From Watersipora subatra (Eukaryota; Bryozoa; Gymnolaemata; Cheilostomatida; Watersiporidae), in NCBI RefSeq assembly GCF_963576615.1, contig NC_088711.1:40420621-40484620 (forward strand): a stretch of 64,000 nt of DNA, written 5' to 3'. How positions within the stretch are numbered: the first letter of the stretch is position 1; every line of letters starts with the position of its first letter. The notes under the pieces were generated by a model, which was not told the DNA's origin, did not search any database, and saw only the letters and a list, made by a program, of their open reading frames with translations. Shown piece by piece: positions 62,447 to 64,000 of the stretch. A program made the position numbers and the translations under genes.

Positions 62447-63256
62447 TAAAAATAAGAAATAGGGAACCTAATTCTCTACTTCTACTGTACAGATTTATCA
62501 TAAACTTTTTAACCAAGTAAGCAACAGAGAAGAAAGCAGCATTAAAGATAAGGCTTGTCAACTCGCCAGTTTTCTAACTCTGAAATACAGTTAATAAAAC
62601 TAGAGACTCTCACTCTAGTTTTCCATTTTATAGTAACTTCTAGTAAACAATAAATCTTGCTAAATATGTTAAATTAGGAAAGTATGTGCTCATTTTTCAA
62701 ATATTTTTCCAAGATGAATACTGTGTCTCATCCCCCTAATGATTAACAAATTAATCTAAACCAATATAATTTCCTGTTGATGGATGGCAACCAAAGCTAA
62801 ATAATGAGTTGCAAATTGTAACACTGGAATACCAGAGTCTAGGTTAAAAAGTCTGGGTGGAATGAATTTAACTTCATTTCATAGAGGAAGCAAATAAATA
62901 AAAAATATCAGATTAAACAGGGTGTTCTGAAATAAATGTATATGTATAACCAATTTAGCCAAATGTAGAAACCATTAACGTCAGGCATCTCAAACAGAGT
63001 TGATTTCCCATGGACTTTTCAATAATGCACATTGAATTAGTGATTGGAAGACTTGAGTAGTTTTTACAATGTGCCAATTTACCAATAATACAGTAACTTT
63101 ACATACAAAGCTTTACCATATACAAGTTAATCAAGTACTTGACAATAGGACATCTTACTGCTCTTGCCTCGAAGAGCTGGACACACAGACAACTTTAATA
63201 AAGGGTCATAACAACTCCATTTTTTTCATTTAGAAAAAGCTTGAATAGGTGTAAAT
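62447..63256. other. AT-rich intergenic DNA
   Basis: No open frame, tRNA, element end or repeat that I can support. If 63,359-63,578 and 62,246-62,398 are genes, both on the - strand, this is the interval between them. Confidence 0.5.
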
Positions 63257-63262
63257 TTTATT
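63257..63262 (-). terminator. Poly(A) signal AATAAA on the - strand
   Basis: Lies 97 bp past the stop codon of the exon at 63,359-63,578, a normal distance for a short 3' UTR. Confidence 0.45.
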
Positions 63263-63358
63263 ATCACAGGTCAATGCTGTTCAAAGCAAATTATGTCATG
63301 AAACAAAATATTAAAAAATGGCAAAGTAAAATCATTCGTATCAGAAGAAACAATTCTT

Positions 63359-63578
63359 TCAGCATAACAAGGTTCTAGAATGTGAATTGGCAAAATGCTG
63401 GTGTCTTGTATAAGATGTAGAGGTTTTTCTTGAGAAGTAGGTATGTAATGGATGGTCAGACAGATTAGAGATACGATTTGAGTATTTTAAACAGTAACTA
63501 TCTAAAAACATATGCAGCTCTTCAGCATTAAGTGTATTTAGAAGACGGTCATAACTGTACATATCAAGTAACATAACT
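63359..63578 (-). CDS. Likely 3'-terminal coding exon of an unrecognised protein
   Basis: The exon starts after an acceptor TTATGTTTTAG and is open for 72 codons to TGA. The peptide is mixed and protein-like: MLLDMYSYDRLLNTLNAEEL, then HMFLDSYCLKYSNR, then a Ser/Thr/His-rich tail with PLHTYFSRK and HQHFANSHS. The first half looks helical and acidic; the tail looks disordered. The ATG at 63,574 is in frame but lies five bases after the acceptor, so it is probably internal. A near-perfect donor CTG-GTAAGTTA sits at 63,989-63,990 on the same strand. Joined to the AG two bases further in (TTTTAGAG), it would keep a frame open, but only 11 bp of that exon is inside the window. Function unknown. 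Confidence 0.45.
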
Positions 63579-63852
63579 CTAAAACATAATTTTTTTAAAG
63601 TGTTTCAATCAGGCTATAAGCTACGATTGACTTGCAACAAAATCCACATTACAGTTACTTGGTATCAAAAGATTCACCATGTTTTACTCTGTTGTGTTGT
63701 AAGTGCCAAATATGTAGGAATGTGAAAACAAGCTCTTAAAAACAAAAAACAAACAGTTAATCGCAGCCACACGAGACCGCCGTAGTTTGGATTCTCTTTC
63801 CAAAACGGCTCAAATGGGACGTAGTTGTGGTAGATGGTTTCTGTTTACACTT

Positions 63853-63981
63853 TCATGCAACCTCATTCGTCAAAATATCTTCATAAATATACTTCACACC
63901 TTCAATAAAACCATGTCTATTGTTCTTACGCGTCTGTTTTGTCGTCTTTGTAATTTTGTCACTTTTAGCACTGATATCTTA
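63853..63981 (-). other. Short open segment on the - strand, basic then acidic
   Basis: About 40 codons open to a TGA at 63,853, containing KTTKQTRKNNRHG and FIEGVKYIYEDILTNEVA. An acceptor-like ATATCAG lies at its upstream end. If the donor at 63,989 is real, this segment is intronic. No family recognised. The opposite strand is also open here but only from a TTG codon. Confidence 0.15.
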
Positions 63982-63987
63982 TAACTT

Positions 63988-63993
63988 ACCAGA
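63988..63993 (-). other. Splice-donor-like site (CTG-GTAAGT)
   Basis: On the - strand the last bases of the window read GAATTTTTCTG-GTAAGTTAT. The eight bases around the junction match the animal donor consensus closely. It is the only such strong donor seen upstream of the terminal exon at 63,359-63,578. Confidence 0.3.
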
Positions 63994-64000
63994 AAAATTC

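Noticed and set aside
63787-63984. 65-codon + strand frame at the right edge
   Set aside because: It begins with TTG and not ATG, has no start context and overlaps - strand splice-like signals.

Overview
The first 59.4 kb of this window is one head-to-tail tandem array, all on the + strand. Its monomer, about 138-140 bp, is a histidine-tRNA-like sequence of about 72 nt plus an AT-rich spacer of about 66-68 bp. The best monomers fold as complete tRNA-His(GTG) cloverleaves with an A box, a perfect B box and a T-run directly after the discriminator base. From array length I estimate about 430 monomers. They fall into several classes differing in spacer, anticodon loop and decay. Anticodon-position triplets include GTG (His), GCA, GAT, GCG, CCA, GTT and TTG, and many of these sit in still-paired stems.

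The monomers form a very long higher-order repeat (HOR). Copy 1 (1-19562) and copy 2 (19563-39679) are nearly identical in order and sequence. Copy 3 starts at 39680, stays collinear to about 45765, is shuffled to about 52178, resumes the HOR order to about 54560, and then passes into older, diverged monomers that fade out near 59420. Length differences between copies are whole monomers (about 140, 410, 560 and 839 bp), as unequal exchange and gene conversion would leave them. No protein gene is credible inside the array; its many 60-90 codon open frames are by-products of the repeat.

From 59421 to 64000 the sequence is ordinary AT-rich, mostly single-copy DNA. It holds a 13-bp minisatellite (61130-61608), a possible small secreted-peptide gene on the - strand (62246-62398, poly(A) signal downstream) with a duplicated fragment of its 3' end just beyond, a likely 3'-terminal coding exon of an unrecognised - strand gene (63359-63578, poly(A) signal 97 bp downstream), and two weaker exon-like segments.

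The organism is a eukaryote, most likely an animal: eukaryotic-type tRNA-His, pol III signals, splice-site-like sequences, AATAAA signals and an animal-style signal peptide with a CAAC-ATG start context. That last trait leans towards an arthropod, with low confidence. The main result is the tRNA-His-derived satellite with a roughly 20-kb higher-order period and several anticodon variants.
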